Shown: piece after piece, positions 1 through 9,097 of the stretch
Position numbering within the stretch: the stretch's first letter is position 1
Layout of the letters: every line of letters starts with the position of its first letter
NCBI GenBank assembly: GCA_937927675.1
Contig: CALBSG010000001.1
Location: 1 to 13,403 of the forward strand
Direction of reading: 5' to 3'
DNA length: 13,403 bases
From: an uncultured Paracoccaceae bacterium
Lineage (GTDB): Bacteria; Pseudomonadota; Alphaproteobacteria; Rhodobacterales; Rhodobacteraceae
The notes under the pieces: generated by a model
Database searches by the model: none
What the model saw: only the letters and a program-made list of their open reading frames with translations
What the model was told of the DNA's origin: nothing
Made by a program: the position numbers and the translations under genes

Positions 1-3000
1 CCAGCGCCTCGACACCCAAAATACGCAGGATGTCATGCGGTGCCGGGTTGCCGTCCATAATGTAATCGCCCTTCTGGACGAAGTCACCTTCCTGAACCGG
101 AATGTGCTTGCCCTTGGGGATCATGTATTCTTGCGGCTGCAAGGTCTCGTCGACAGGCTCCACAGTGATGCGGCGCTTGTTCTTGTAGTCCTTGCCAAAG
201 CGAACATAGCCGTCCGCTTCCGCAATGATTGCGTGATCCTTCGGACGACGGGCTTCGAACAGTTCCGCCACGCGGGGAAGACCCCCGGTGATGTCCTTGG
301 TCTTGGCACCTTCGCGCGGAATACGGGCCACAACGTCGCCCGGCTTCAGCTCTTGGCCATCCTCGACCGACAGAACGGCGTCGACCGACATCGGATAGGT
401 GATCGGATTGCCAGCATCATTGCGGACGGGTTCGCCGGTTCCGGCGTCCATCAGAATGACTTCCGGCTTCAGATCGCCGCCCTTCGGTGCAGAACGCCAA
501 TCGGTGACGATCTTCTGCGTCATGCCGGTTGCATCGTCGGTGTCGTCGCGCACGGAAATGCCCGAGACGAGGTCCTTGAACCGCGCCACACCGGCCTTTT
601 CGGCGATGATCGGCAGGGTGTAGGGGTCCCATTCGAACAGTTTCGTGCCACGCTTGACCGACGCGCCGTCTTTGACGTGCAGCTTCGAACCATAGGTCAG
701 CTTGTGAACCGCGCGTTCCTGACCGGCTTCGTCGATGATAGCCATCGACATGTTACGGCCGATCACGATCTGCTCGCCATGCTCGTTGGCCAGCAGGTTC
801 GGGTTGCGGAACTCGATCTTGCCTTCCTGGCTTGCTTCCAAGAACGACTGTTGGCCACCCTGGGCCACGCCGCCGATGTGGAAGGTACGCATGGTCAGCT
901 GCGTGCCCGGCTCCCCGATGGACTGGGCGGCAATGATCCCCACCGCTTCGCCCTGGTTCACCAAGGTGCCGCGTGCAAGGTCACGACCATAGCACATGGC
1001 GCAGACGCCCTCCTCGGCCTCGCAGGTCAGCGGGCTGCGGATACGCATCACGGCCACGTTGGCCTGCGCGATCAGGTCGGCACGACGTTCGTCGATCAGT
1101 TCGCCACGCTGGACGATCACCTCGCCGGTGCCGGGCACCGGAACGTCATCGGCAGCCACACGACCCAGCACACGCTCGGACAGGGGCAGCACAACTTCGC
1201 CGTCGTTGACAGCCGCTTCTGCGGTGATCGCGCGCTCGGTGCCGCAATCGTGCATACGCACGATGCAGTCTTGCGCCACGTCCACCAGACGGCGGGTCAG
1301 ATAACCCGAGTTTGCCGTCTTCAGAGCGGTATCGGCCAGACCCTTACGGGCGCCGTGGGTCGAGTTGAAGTATTCAAGAACGGTCAGACCTTCCTTGAAG
1401 TTCGAGATGATCGGCGTTTCGATGATCTCGCCCGACGGCTTGGCCATCAGACCGCGCATACCGCCAAGCTGTTTCATCTGCGTCACCGAACCCCGGGCAC
1501 CGGAGTGGGCCATCATGTAGACCGAGTTCGGCTCCATCTCGGCGCCAGCCGCGTCGAAACGCGGGGCAGAGATGGTGGTCATCATCGCCTCGGTCACCTT
1601 GTCGTTGCACTTCGACCAGGCGTCCACGACCTTGTTGTACTTTTCGCCCTGAGTGATCAGGCCGTCCATGTACTGCTGTTCAAAGCCGGCAACCTGTTCC
1701 TTCACCTCGTTGACGATGGTCCACTTGGTGTCGGGGATCAGCATGTCGTCCTTGCCGAACGAGATGCCAGCCTTGAAGGCCTCGCGGAAGCCCAGACCCA
1801 TGATCTGATCGCAGAAAATGACCGACTCTTTCTGACCGCAATAGCGGTAGACGGTGTCGATGACGGTCTGCACATCCTTCTTCCGCAGAAGACGGTTCAC
1901 AAGATCAAACGGAGCCTTGGCATTCAGCGGCAGCAGCGTGCCAAGACGCAGACGGCCGGGGGTCGTGTCAAAACGCTTCCAGACAATGTTGCCTTCTTCG
2001 TCGACCTGCTTGAGGCGGGCCTTGATCTTGGCGTGCGGATGCACTTCGCCAGCGGCCAAAGCATGCTCAACCTCGTCGAGGTCAGCGAAAGCCATGCCTT
2101 CGCCCTTCATGCCTTTGCGTTCCATGGTGGTGTAGTACAGACCCAACACCATGTCCTGCGACGGAACGATAATCGGCGCGCCGTTGGCGGGCGACAGCAC
2201 GTTGTTCGTCGACATCATCAGCACGCGGGCTTCCAGCTGGGCTTCCAGCGAAAGCGGCACGTGAACAGCCATCTGGTCGCCGTCGAAGTCAGCGTTGAAC
2301 GCCGAGCAGACCAGCGGGTGAAGCTGAATAGCCTTGCCTTCAATCAGGATCGGTTCAAACGCCTGGATGCCCAGACGGTGCAGCGTCGGCGCGCGGTTCA
2401 GAAGAACCGGGTGCTCGCGGATCACTTCATCCAGAATATCCCAAACCTCGGGACGCTCTTTTTCCACCAGCTTCTTGGCCTGCTTGACGGTCGAAGACAG
2501 ACCTTTGGCCTCCAGACGCGAGTAGATGAAGGGCTTGAACAGCTCCAAAGCCATCTTCTTCGGCAGACCGCACTGGTGCAGCTTCAATTCCGGGCCGGTC
2601 ACGATGACCGAACGACCCGAGAAGTCGACGCGCTTACCCAAGAGGTTCTGACGGAAGCGGCCCTGTTTGCCTTTCAGCATGTCAGAGAGCGACTTCAGCG
2701 GGCGCTTGTTGGTGCCGGTGATGACGCGGCCACGACGGCCGTTGTCAAACAGGGCGTCGACAGCTTCCTGCAGCATCCGCTTTTCGTTGCGCACGATGAT
2801 ATCGGGCGCACGCAGTTCGATCAGACGCTTCAGACGGTTGTTGCGGTTGATAACCCGACGATACAGGTCGTTCAGGTCAGAGGTCGCAAAACGGCCACCA
2901 TCCAGCGGAACCAGCGGACGCAGTTCCGGCGGGATCACCGGAAGAACGGTCAGAACCATCCATTCAGGACGGTTGCCGGATTCCAAGAAGCTTTCGACGA

Positions 3001-3676
3001 TCTTCAAACGCTTGATGATCTTCTTCGGCTTCAACTCGCCAGTGGCTTCTTTCAGGTCGGCGCGCAGCTGTTCGGCGGTCGCGTCCAGATCGATTGCAGC
3101 CAGCATTTCGCGGATCGCTTCGGCACCGATATTGGCGGTGAAAGCGTCAGCGCCATACTGGTCTTGCGCGTCCAGATATTCCTCTTCGGTCATCAGCTGA
3201 CCATAGGTCAGATCGGTCAGACCGGGTTCGATCACCACATAGTTTTCGAAATAGAGGATGCGTTCCAGATCCCGCAGCGTCATGTCGAGCATCAGACCGA
3301 TGCGCGACGGCAGCGATTTCAGGAACCAGATGTGGGCAACCGGCGAGGCCAGCTCGATATGGCCCATCCGCTCACGGCGGACCTTTTGCAGCGTGACTTC
3401 AACGCCGCATTTTTCGCAGACAACGCCGCGATATTTCATGCGCTTGTATTTGCCGCAGAGGCATTCGTAATCCTTGATCGGGCCAAAGATACGGGCGCAG
3501 AACAGGCCGTCACGTTCCGGCTTGAACGTACGGTAGTTGATGGTTTCCGGCTTTTTGATCTCGCCGTAGGACCACGACAGGATCCGCTCGGGCGAGGCCA
3601 AGCTGATCTTGATCTCGTCAAAGGTCTTGACGGGCGCAACCGGGTTGAACGGGTTGGTGCTGATTTCCTGGTTCAT
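1..3676 (-). CDS. rpoC: RNA polymerase subunit beta' (RpoC), 3' end cut off by the window edge
   Basis: Largest catalytic subunit of DNA-dependent RNA polymerase; with RpoB it forms the active-site cleft. About 1225 codons are present; related proteins are roughly 1400 residues, so some 180-190 C-terminal residues lie beyond position 1. The start is ATG at 3674-3676 (reads MNQEISTNPF), with AGGA about 8 nt upstream. Visible motifs in order: first zinc site C72, C74, C87, C90; the Mg-binding NADFDGD at residues 461-467 (coordinates 2276-2296), whose three Asp residues chelate the catalytic metal; the bridge helix around 723-745 (GARGSVTQ...GGMRGLMAKPSG); second zinc site C804, C885, C892, C895; and the trigger-loop region around 908-935 (GIIAAQSIGEPGTQLTMRTF). 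It lies 90 bp downstream of rpoB on the same strand and is probably co-transcribed with it. No frameshift or missing catalytic residue was seen. Confidence 0.99.
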   Translation of the reverse strand, partial: MNQEISTNPFNPVAPVKTFDEIKISLASPERILSWSYGEIKKPETINYRTFKPERDGLFCARIFGPIKDYECLCGKYKRMKYRGVVCEKCGVEVTLQKVRRERMGHIELASPVAHIWFLKSLPSRIGLMLDMTLRDLERILYFENYVVIEPGLTDLTYGQLMTEEEYLDAQDQYGADAFTANIGAEAIREMLAAIDLDATAEQLRADLKEATGELKPKKIIKRLKIVESFLESGNRPEWMVLTVLPVIPPELRPLVPLDGGRFATSDLNDLYRRVINRNNRLKRLIELRAPDIIVRNEKRMLQEAVDALFDNGRRGRVITGTNKRPLKSLSDMLKGKQGRFRQNLLGKRVDFSGRSVIVTGPELKLHQCGLPKKMALELFKPFIYSRLEAKGLSSTVKQAKKLVEKERPEVWDILDEVIREHPVLLNRAPTLHRLGIQAFEPILIEGKAIQLHPLVCSAFNADFDGDQMAVHVPLSLEAQLEARVLMMSTNNVLSPANGAPIIVPSQDMVLGLYYTTMERKGMKGEGMAFADLDEVEHALAAGEVHPHAKIKARLKQVDEEGNIVWKRFDTTPGRLRLGTLLPLNAKAPFDLVNRLLRKKDVQTVIDTVYRYCGQKESVIFCDQIMGLGFREAFKAGISFGKDDMLIPDTKWTIVNEVKEQVAGFEQQYMDGLITQGEKYNKVVDAWSKCNDKVTEAMMTTISAPRFDAAGAEMEPNSVYMMAHSGARGSVTQMKQLGGMRGLMAKPSGEIIETPIISNFKEGLTVLEYFNSTHGARKGLADTALKTANSGYLTRRLVDVAQDCIVRMHDCGTERAITAEAAVNDGEVVLPLSERVLGRVAADDVPVPGTGEVIVQRGELIDERRADLIAQANVAVMRIRSPLTCEAEEGVCAMCYGRDLARGTLVNQGEAVGIIAAQSIGEPGTQLTMRTFHIGGVAQGGQQSFLEASQEGKIEFRNPNLLANEHGEQIVIGRNMSMAIIDEAGQERAVHKLTYGSKLHVKDGASVKRGTKLFEWDPYTLPIIAEKAGVARFKDLVSGISVRDDTDDATGMTQKIVTDWRSAPKGGDLKPEVILMDAGTGEPVRNDAGNPITYPMSVDAVLSVEDGQELKPGDVVARIPREGAKTKDITGGLPRVAELFEARRPKDHAIIAEADGYVRFGKDYKNKRRITVEPVDETLQPQEYMIPKGKHIPVQEGDFVQKGDYIMDGNPAPHDILRILGVEAL

Positions 3677-3766
3677 TTCAATTCCTAAGAATGGGGGCGG
3701 CGGGGGAAGCGGGGGGCCGTTTTCCTGCAGGAAAACGGCCCGGATTTTTGTAAAATCCGTTACCCG
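3677..3766 (-). promoter_or_regulatory. rpoB-rpoC spacer with two adjacent stem-loops
   Basis: Two perfect inverted repeats sit side by side. One, at 3741-3759, has arms CGGATTTT / AAAATCCG around a 3-nt loop. The other, at 3715-3740, is a 26-nt perfect palindrome with half-site GGCCGTTTTCCTG. On the coding (minus) strand the small hairpin comes first, then the palindrome, then a C-rich stretch and the rpoC ribosome binding site. There is no T-run after either, so I do not read them as a complete intrinsic terminator. They could be an RNA processing site, a partial attenuator or an mRNA stabiliser; the role is inference. Confidence 0.6.
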
Positions 3767-6700
3767 TTATTCTTCCTCCGCATCCAGGAGTTCCATGTTG
3801 AGGCCGAGGCCACGCACTTCCTTGACAAGGACGTTGAACGATTCCGGCACGCCGGCTTCGAAGTTGTCCTCGCCCTTGACGATGCTTTCGTAGACCTTGG
3901 TCCGGCCAGCCACGTCGTCCGACTTCACCGTCAGCATTTCCTGCAGGGTATAGGCGGCGCCATAGGCTTCGAGAGCCCAGACTTCCATTTCCCCCAGACG
4001 CTGACCACCGAACTGCGCCTTACCACCCAGCGGCTGCTGCGTGACAAGCGAGTACGGGCCGGTCGAACGGGCGTGCAGCTTGTCGTCAACAAGGTGGTGC
4101 AGTTTGAGCATGTACTTCACGCCCACTGTAACCTTGCGTGCGAACTTCTCGCCGGTACGGCCATCGAACACTTCGGACTGACCCGAGGTGTCAAAGCCCG
4201 CGCGGGTCAGCGCATCGTTGACGTCCTGCTCTTTGGCGCCGTCGAAGACCGGCGTCGCGATCGGAACGCCGCGGGTCACGTTGCCAGCAAGCTCAAGGAA
4301 CTCGGCCTCGTCGCGGTCGGCCAAAGCGTCATCATAGGTCTCGTCGCCGTAGGCCAAACGCATCGCTTCGCGCACCGGGGTCATGTCACCCGAACGACGA
4401 TACTCTTTCAGAGCGTCGTCAATCTTCAGGCCCAGACCGCGTGCGGCCCAGCCCATATGGGTTTCCAAGATCTGACCGACGTTCATACGCGACGGCACGC
4501 CGAGCGGGTTCAGAACGAGGTCAACCGGGGTGCCATCGGCGAGGAAGGGCATATCCTCGGCCGGAACGACCTTGGAGATAACACCTTTGTTGCCGTGACG
4601 GCCGGCCATCTTATCGCCCGGCTGCAGCTTGCGCTTCACCGCGACGAAGACTTTGACCATCTTCATCACACCCGGAGGCAGATCGTCACCGCGGCGGACT
4701 TTTTCTACCTTGTCATCGAACCGCAGATCCAAAGCGCGCTTTTGCGCTTCGAACTGGTCGTGCAGGGCTTCAACGTCCTTGGCTTCGGCTTCTTCACCCA
4801 AAGCAAGCTGCCACCACTGGCCACGCGACAGCGTGCCCAACAGCTCGTCGTCAATGGTCGAACCGGCTTTGATGCCTTTCGGGCCTTTGACAGCGGTCTT
4901 GCCCATGATGAGCGACTTCAGGCGCGCGTAGATGTTGCGCTCAAGAATCGTCAGCTCGTCGTCGCGGTCACGCGCCAGACGTTCGACTTCTTCGCGCTCG
5001 ATCTGCAGGGCGCGCTCGTCCTTGTCCACGCCGTGGCGGTTGAACACACGCACTTCAACGATGGTGCCATAGGCCCCCGGCGGCAGGCGCAGCGAGGTAT
5101 CGCGCACGTCGGACGCCTTTTCGCCGAAGATGGCGCGCAGAAGCTTTTCTTCCGGCGTCATCGGGCTTTCACCCTTGGGCGTGATCTTGCCAACCAGAAT
5201 ATCGCCCGGCTGCACTTCGGCACCGATGTAAACGATGCCAGCCTCGTCGAGGTTGCGCAGCGCTTCTTCACCGACGTTCGGAATGTCGCGGGTGATTTCT
5301 TCCGGCCCCAGCTTCGTGTCGCGTGCTGCGACTTCGTATTCTTCGATGTGGATCGAGGTGAACACGTCGTCTTTCAGAATACGTTCCGAAATCAGGATCG
5401 AGTCTTCGTAGTTGTAGCCGTTCCACGGCATGAAGGCCACGATGACGTTCCGGCCAAGGGCCAGTTCGCCCATGTCGGTGCAGGGGCCGTCAGCCACCAC
5501 TTCGCCACGCAGAACCGTGTCACCCACCTTCACCAGCGGACGCTGGTTGATGCACGACGACTGGTTGGAGCGTTTGAACTTGCGCAGACGGTAGATGTCG
5601 ACGCCCGGTTCGCCCGGCTCCAGCATTTCCGTGGCGCGGATAACGATACGCTGCGCGTCCACCTGATCGATGATGCCCGAGCGGCGCGCCATGATTGCCG
5701 CACCCGAATCGCGAGCCACAACAGCTTCGATCCCGGTGCCGACAAACGGAGCATCTGCCTGAAGCAGCGGAACCGCCTGACGCTGCATGTTCGAGCCCAT
5801 GAGAGCGCGGTTGGCGTCGTCATTTTCAAGGAACGGGATCAGCGAGGCTGCGACCGACACCAACTGCTTCGGCGAAACGTCGATCAGGTCGATGGCGTCC
5901 GGCGGGTTCAGCATGAATTCCCCGGCCTTACGGCTGGAAATCAAATCATCCTGGAACTTGCCTTCACCGTCTTGTGCAGCGTTGGCCTGAGCTACCGTGT
6001 GGCGCATTTCTTCGGTCGCAGACATGTAGACGACGTCATCCGTCACCTTGCCGTCGATGACCTTGCGATACGGGGTCTCGATGAAGCCGTACTTGTTCAC
6101 GCGGGCAAAGGTGGCCAGCGAGTTAATCAGACCGATGTTCTGGCCTTCGGGCGTTTCAATCGGGCACATCCGGCCATAGTGGGTCGGGTGAACGTCGCGA
6201 ACTTCAAAGCCCGCACGTTCCCGGGTCAGACCGCCCGGCCCAAGGGCCGACAGACGGCGCTTGTGGGTGACTTCCGACAGCGGGTTGGTTTGGTCCATGA
6301 ACTGCGACAGCTGCGAGGAGCCGAAGAATTCACGCACCGCAGCAGCGGCAGGTTTGGCGTTGATCAGGTCTTGCGGCATGATCGTGTCGATTTCCACCGA
6401 CGACATGCGTTCCTTGATCGCACGCTCCATGCGCAGCAGGCCAACGCGATACTGATTTTCCATCAGTTCGCCGACCGAGCGCACCCGGCGGTTGCCGAGG
6501 TGGTCGATATCGTCGATCTCGCCCTTGCCGTCGCGCAGTTCGGTCAGCGCCTTGATGCAGGCCACGATATCGGCGCGGTCCAGCGTGCGCTGGGTATCCG
6601 GGCGACCCAGATCCAGACGCATGTTCATCTTCACGCGGCCAACGGCCGAGAGGTCATAGCGCTCCGAATCAAAGAACAGCGTGTCGAAAAGCTGGCTTGC

Positions 6701-7900
6701 AGCTTCAACGGTCGGCGGTTCACCCGGACGCATGACGCGGTAGATGTCCATGAGCGCGGTGTCGCGGCCCATGTTCTTGTCTGCCGCCATCGTGTTGCGG
6801 ATGTAGGGACCGACGTTGACGTTGTCGATGTCGAGAACCGGAATCTCGGTGATGCCCTGATCGAGGAGCAGCTTGACCGACCCGCCTTTCGGCTCGCCGT
6901 CGCGGTCATAGTCCATCGTCAGCTCATCGCCGGCTTCGGCCCAGATCTCACCGGTTTCTTCGTTGATGATGTCCTTGGCGACATAGCGGCCCAGGATGTT
7001 ATCGAACGGCACCAGCAGCTCGGTGATCGCGCCGTCATCCTTCCACTTCTTCACCATCCGCGGGGTGGCTTTTTCGCCAGCCTTCAGGATGACTTCGCCA
7101 GTGGCGGCGTCGACCAGATCATAGGACGGGCGCGTGCCCGACACACGGTTCGGGAAGAACTTGGTGACCCAGCCCTTGTTCTTCACGTGTTTGAAGCTGA
7201 TGGTTTCATAGTAGGCATCCATGATGCCTTCCTGATCCATCCCCAGCGCGTACAACAGCGTCGTCACCGGCAGCTTGCGGCGGCGGTCGATGCGGGCGAA
7301 CACGATGTCCTTGGCGTCAAACTCAAAGTCCAGCCACGAGCCGCGATACGGGATGATGCGGCAGGCGAACAGCAGCTTGCCCGAGGAGTGCGTCTTGCCC
7401 TTGTCGTGGTCAAAGAACACGCCGGGCGAACGGTGCATCTGCGAAACGACGACCCGCTCGGTGCCGTTCACGATGAAGGTACCGTTCGAGGTCATCAGGG
7501 GCATGTCGCCCATGTAGACGTCTTGTTCCTTGATGTCCTTGACCGAACGGGCGCCGGTCGATTCGTCGACATCAAACACGATCAGACGCAGGGTGACCTT
7601 CAGCGGCGCGGCAAAAGTCATGTCGCGCTGCTGGCACTCGTCTACGTCATACTTGGGCTTTTCCAGCTCGTATTTGACGAATTCCAGAACGGCCGTTTCG
7701 TTGAAATCCTTGATCGGGAAAACCGACTGGAACGTGCCCTGAATCCCTTCGCCATCGGCGGGCTTCAGGCCATCGCCCGAGCGCAGGAACAGGTCGTAGG
7801 AGGATTTCTGAACCTCAATCAGGTTCGGCATGTCCAGAACTTCGCGAATCTTGCCGAAATACCGGCGGATACGCTTCTGGCCAACGTAAGCTTGAGCCAT
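3767..7900 (-). CDS. rpoB: RNA polymerase subunit beta (RpoB)
   Basis: Second large catalytic subunit of RNA polymerase, 1377 residues, which fits alphaproteobacterial RpoB. I chose ATG at 7898-7900 (MAQAYVGQKRIRRYFGKIRE) because family similarity begins there. An in-frame upstream ATG at 7991-7993 would add 31 mostly Arg/Lys residues, but the stretch coding for them lies in the spacer. A weak AAAGG lies about 11 nt upstream of the chosen start. Rifampicin-pocket cluster I (SQLSQFMDQTNPL, then THKRRLSALGPGG) has D536, H546 and S551, equivalent to E. coli D516, H526 and S531, so it looks wild type. The active-site motif GDKMAGRHGNKG lies near residues 1095-1106. The protein ends in ELLDAEEE. 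The gene lies between rplL (243-bp spacer) and rpoC (90-bp spacer), the standard order. Confidence 0.99.
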   Translation of the reverse strand: MAQAYVGQKRIRRYFGKIREVLDMPNLIEVQKSSYDLFLRSGDGLKPADGEGIQGTFQSVFPIKDFNETAVLEFVKYELEKPKYDVDECQQRDMTFAAPLKVTLRLIVFDVDESTGARSVKDIKEQDVYMGDMPLMTSNGTFIVNGTERVVVSQMHRSPGVFFDHDKGKTHSSGKLLFACRIIPYRGSWLDFEFDAKDIVFARIDRRRKLPVTTLLYALGMDQEGIMDAYYETISFKHVKNKGWVTKFFPNRVSGTRPSYDLVDAATGEVILKAGEKATPRMVKKWKDDGAITELLVPFDNILGRYVAKDIINEETGEIWAEAGDELTMDYDRDGEPKGGSVKLLLDQGITEIPVLDIDNVNVGPYIRNTMAADKNMGRDTALMDIYRVMRPGEPPTVEAASQLFDTLFFDSERYDLSAVGRVKMNMRLDLGRPDTQRTLDRADIVACIKALTELRDGKGEIDDIDHLGNRRVRSVGELMENQYRVGLLRMERAIKERMSSVEIDTIMPQDLINAKPAAAAVREFFGSSQLSQFMDQTNPLSEVTHKRRLSALGPGGLTRERAGFEVRDVHPTHYGRMCPIETPEGQNIGLINSLATFARVNKYGFIETPYRKVIDGKVTDDVVYMSATEEMRHTVAQANAAQDGEGKFQDDLISSRKAGEFMLNPPDAIDLIDVSPKQLVSVAASLIPFLENDDANRALMGSNMQRQAVPLLQADAPFVGTGIEAVVARDSGAAIMARRSGIIDQVDAQRIVIRATEMLEPGEPGVDIYRLRKFKRSNQSSCINQRPLVKVGDTVLRGEVVADGPCTDMGELALGRNVIVAFMPWNGYNYEDSILISERILKDDVFTSIHIEEYEVAARDTKLGPEEITRDIPNVGEEALRNLDEAGIVYIGAEVQPGDILVGKITPKGESPMTPEEKLLRAIFGEKASDVRDTSLRLPPGAYGTIVEVRVFNRHGVDKDERALQIEREEVERLARDRDDELTILERNIYARLKSLIMGKTAVKGPKGIKAGSTIDDELLGTLSRGQWWQLALGEEAEAKDVEALHDQFEAQKRALDLRFDDKVEKVRRGDDLPPGVMKMVKVFVAVKRKLQPGDKMAGRHGNKGVISKVVPAEDMPFLADGTPVDLVLNPLGVPSRMNVGQILETHMGWAARGLGLKIDDALKEYRRSGDMTPVREAMRLAYGDETYDDALADRDEAEFLELAGNVTRGVPIATPVFDGAKEQDVNDALTRAGFDTSGQSEVFDGRTGEKFARKVTVGVKYMLKLHHLVDDKLHARSTGPYSLVTQQPLGGKAQFGGQRLGEMEVWALEAYGAAYTLQEMLTVKSDDVAGRTKVYESIVKGEDNFEAGVPESFNVLVKEVRGLGLNMELLDAEEE

Positions 7901-8143
7901 GCTCGTCGTTACCTTTCTTCTTTTTCGCCGGCGCACAGCCTGTCGGGCCACAGGAGCGCGCCGCTTGGCGAGAGGGGGTAAGGTTCCATTCATGCCAGCT
8001 GTCCCGTCAGCTGGCTCCCGAACCTTGCCGCGCCTTGGAAGGGGCTTTACGCTAAAAGCACCTTCCGAGACGCGCGAAGCTGGAGGCAGATTTCTCTGCC
8101 CCCAGCCCGAAAATCCTTGCCGGGACCGAAGCCCCGGACGGGA
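7901..8143 (-). promoter_or_regulatory. rplL-rpoB spacer with four successive RNA hairpins (candidate attenuator/processing region)
   Basis: In transcription order: (1) 8137-8120, CCGGGGC / GUCCCGG closed by a UUCG loop; (2) 8106-8079, a continuous 12-bp stem including one G-U pair, with a GAAA loop; (3) 8066-8037, GGAAGG and GCUUU paired with AAAGC and CCUUCC around one mismatch; (4) 8015-7994, GCCAGCUG / CAGCUGGC with a 6-nt loop. None is followed by a T-run. In E. coli the same spacer holds a partial terminator and an RNase III cleavage site that set the ratio of L7/L12 to RpoBC. An equivalent role here is inference from position and structure. Confidence 0.6.
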
Positions 8144-8518
8144 TTACTTGAGTTCCACCTTGGCGCCAGCGGCTTCCAGGGCTTTCTTCATGGTCTCGGC
8201 GTCGGCTTTCGACACGCCTTCTTTGACCTTGCCGCCAGCTTCCACGAGGTCCTTGGCTTCTTTCAGACCCAGACCGGTGATGGTGCGCACTTCTTTGATC
8301 ACGTTGATCTTGTTTGCGCCGGCGTCGGTCAGAACGACGTCGAATTCGGTCTTTTCTTCTTCAGCCGGAGCAGCAGCAGCAGCCGGGCCAGCCATCATGA
8401 CGGCGCCACCGGCAGCCGGCTCGATGCCGTAGGTGTCCTTCAGGATCGTCTTCAGTTCCTGCGCTTGCAGCAGGGTCAGACCAACGATCTCTTCGGCGAG
8501 TTTGTTCAGATCAGCCAT
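8144..8518 (-). CDS. rplL: 50S ribosomal protein L7/L12
   Basis: Flexible stalk protein of the large ribosomal subunit, 124 residues, normal for the family. Dimers bind the C-terminal helix of L10 and recruit the translation GTPases. The N-terminal dimerisation and L10-binding part is about residues 1-35 (MADLNKLAEEIVGLTLLQAQ). It is followed by an Ala/Gly/Pro-rich hinge near 36-53 and the globular C-terminal domain beginning EKTEFDVVL, with the characteristic NKINVIKEVR and GLGLKEAKDLVE. I chose ATG at 8516-8518 rather than the ATG two codons upstream (8524) because the GGA ribosome binding site is about 8 nt from the former and only 2 nt from the latter. It lies 63 bp after rplJ, almost certainly in the same transcript. 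Confidence 0.98.
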   Translation of the reverse strand: MADLNKLAEEIVGLTLLQAQELKTILKDTYGIEPAAGGAVMMAGPAAAAAPAEEEKTEFDVVLTDAGANKINVIKEVRTITGLGLKEAKDLVEAGGKVKEGVSKADAETMKKALEAAGAKVELK

Positions 8519-8581
8519 TTTCATATTCCGTAAGTTTGAGAGGGTTCCAACGAAGTGGGATCAACCCACGCGAGGCAAGGA

Positions 8582-9097
8582 TCAGGCGGCTGCCTTTTCC
8601 TCGATGGTCGAAAGGATGCTTGCGATGTTCGAAGCAGGCGCGCCAATGGCCCCAGCGATATTCGACGCGGGCGCACCGATGCACGACACGATCTGAGCGA
8701 TAAGCTCTTCGCGCGACGGCATGGAAGCCACGGCCTTGATACCGGCCTGGTCCATGACCTCACCGCCCATTGCCCCGCCAATGATGACGAACTTGTCGTT
8801 CGTCTTGGCATAGGCCTCGGCAACCTTGGCCGCAGCCACGGGGTCTTCCGAGTAGGACAGCATGGTCATGCCCGTCAAAAGGCCAGCCATCTTTGCAGAG
8901 GCTTTCCCTTCAAGGGCGATCTTGGCGAGCGTGTTCTTGGCAACGCGTACGGACCCACCAACTTCGCGCATTTTTGCGCGCAGGTCCTGCATCTGTGCAA
9001 CCGTCATACCTGCGTAGTGTGCAACCACAACAACGCCAGAGCTTGCGAAGATTTGGCCGAGTTCGTCGACCAACTGCTCTTTTTGGGCTCTATCCAC
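8582..9097 (-). CDS. rplJ: 50S ribosomal protein L10, GTG start
   Basis: L10 anchors L7/L12 dimers to the ribosome at the base of the stalk; 171 residues. I chose the GTG at 9095-9097 (reads (M)DRAQKEQLVDELGQIF), where family similarity begins; a clear GGAG at 9105-9108 sits 7 nt upstream. An in-frame ATG at 9197-9199 would add 34 residues, but these run through the structured leader and do not resemble L10. The RNA-binding N-terminal domain includes SGVVVVAHYAGMTVAQM and GGSVRVAKNTLAKIAL. The C-terminus holds a duplicated GAPASNIA motif, then the helix that binds L7/L12. In other bacteria L10-(L7/L12) complexes repress translation of this operon by binding the leader; the leader here is long and structured. 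Confidence 0.97.
   Translation of the reverse strand: MDRAQKEQLVDELGQIFASSGVVVVAHYAGMTVAQMQDLRAKMREVGGSVRVAKNTLAKIALEGKASAKMAGLLTGMTMLSYSEDPVAAAKVAEAYAKTNDKFVIIGGAMGGEVMDQAGIKAVASMPSREELIAQIVSCIGAPASNIAGAIGAPASNIASILSTIEEKAAA

Noticed and set aside
35..3688. Open frame of 1217 codons on the plus strand, opposite rpoC
   Set aside because: It is exactly antisense to rpoC, its composition is His/Arg/Val-rich as expected for a codon-bias shadow, and it resembles no family. The rpoC reading shows intact catalytic and zinc motifs.
6284..6340. Possible rifampicin-resistance changes in the rpoB pocket
   Set aside because: D536, H546 and S551, equivalent to the usual resistance sites, are all the sensitive-type residues.
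4073..7981. Open frame of 1302 codons on the plus strand, opposite rpoB
   Set aside because: Antisense shadow produced by the strong GC-rich codon bias of rpoB; no ribosome binding site or recognisable domain.
7899..8432. Plus-strand open frame of 177 codons across the rplL-rpoB spacer
   Set aside because: Ser/Arg/Ala-rich, overlaps both rplL and the hairpin spacer, and has no ribosome binding site or family pattern.
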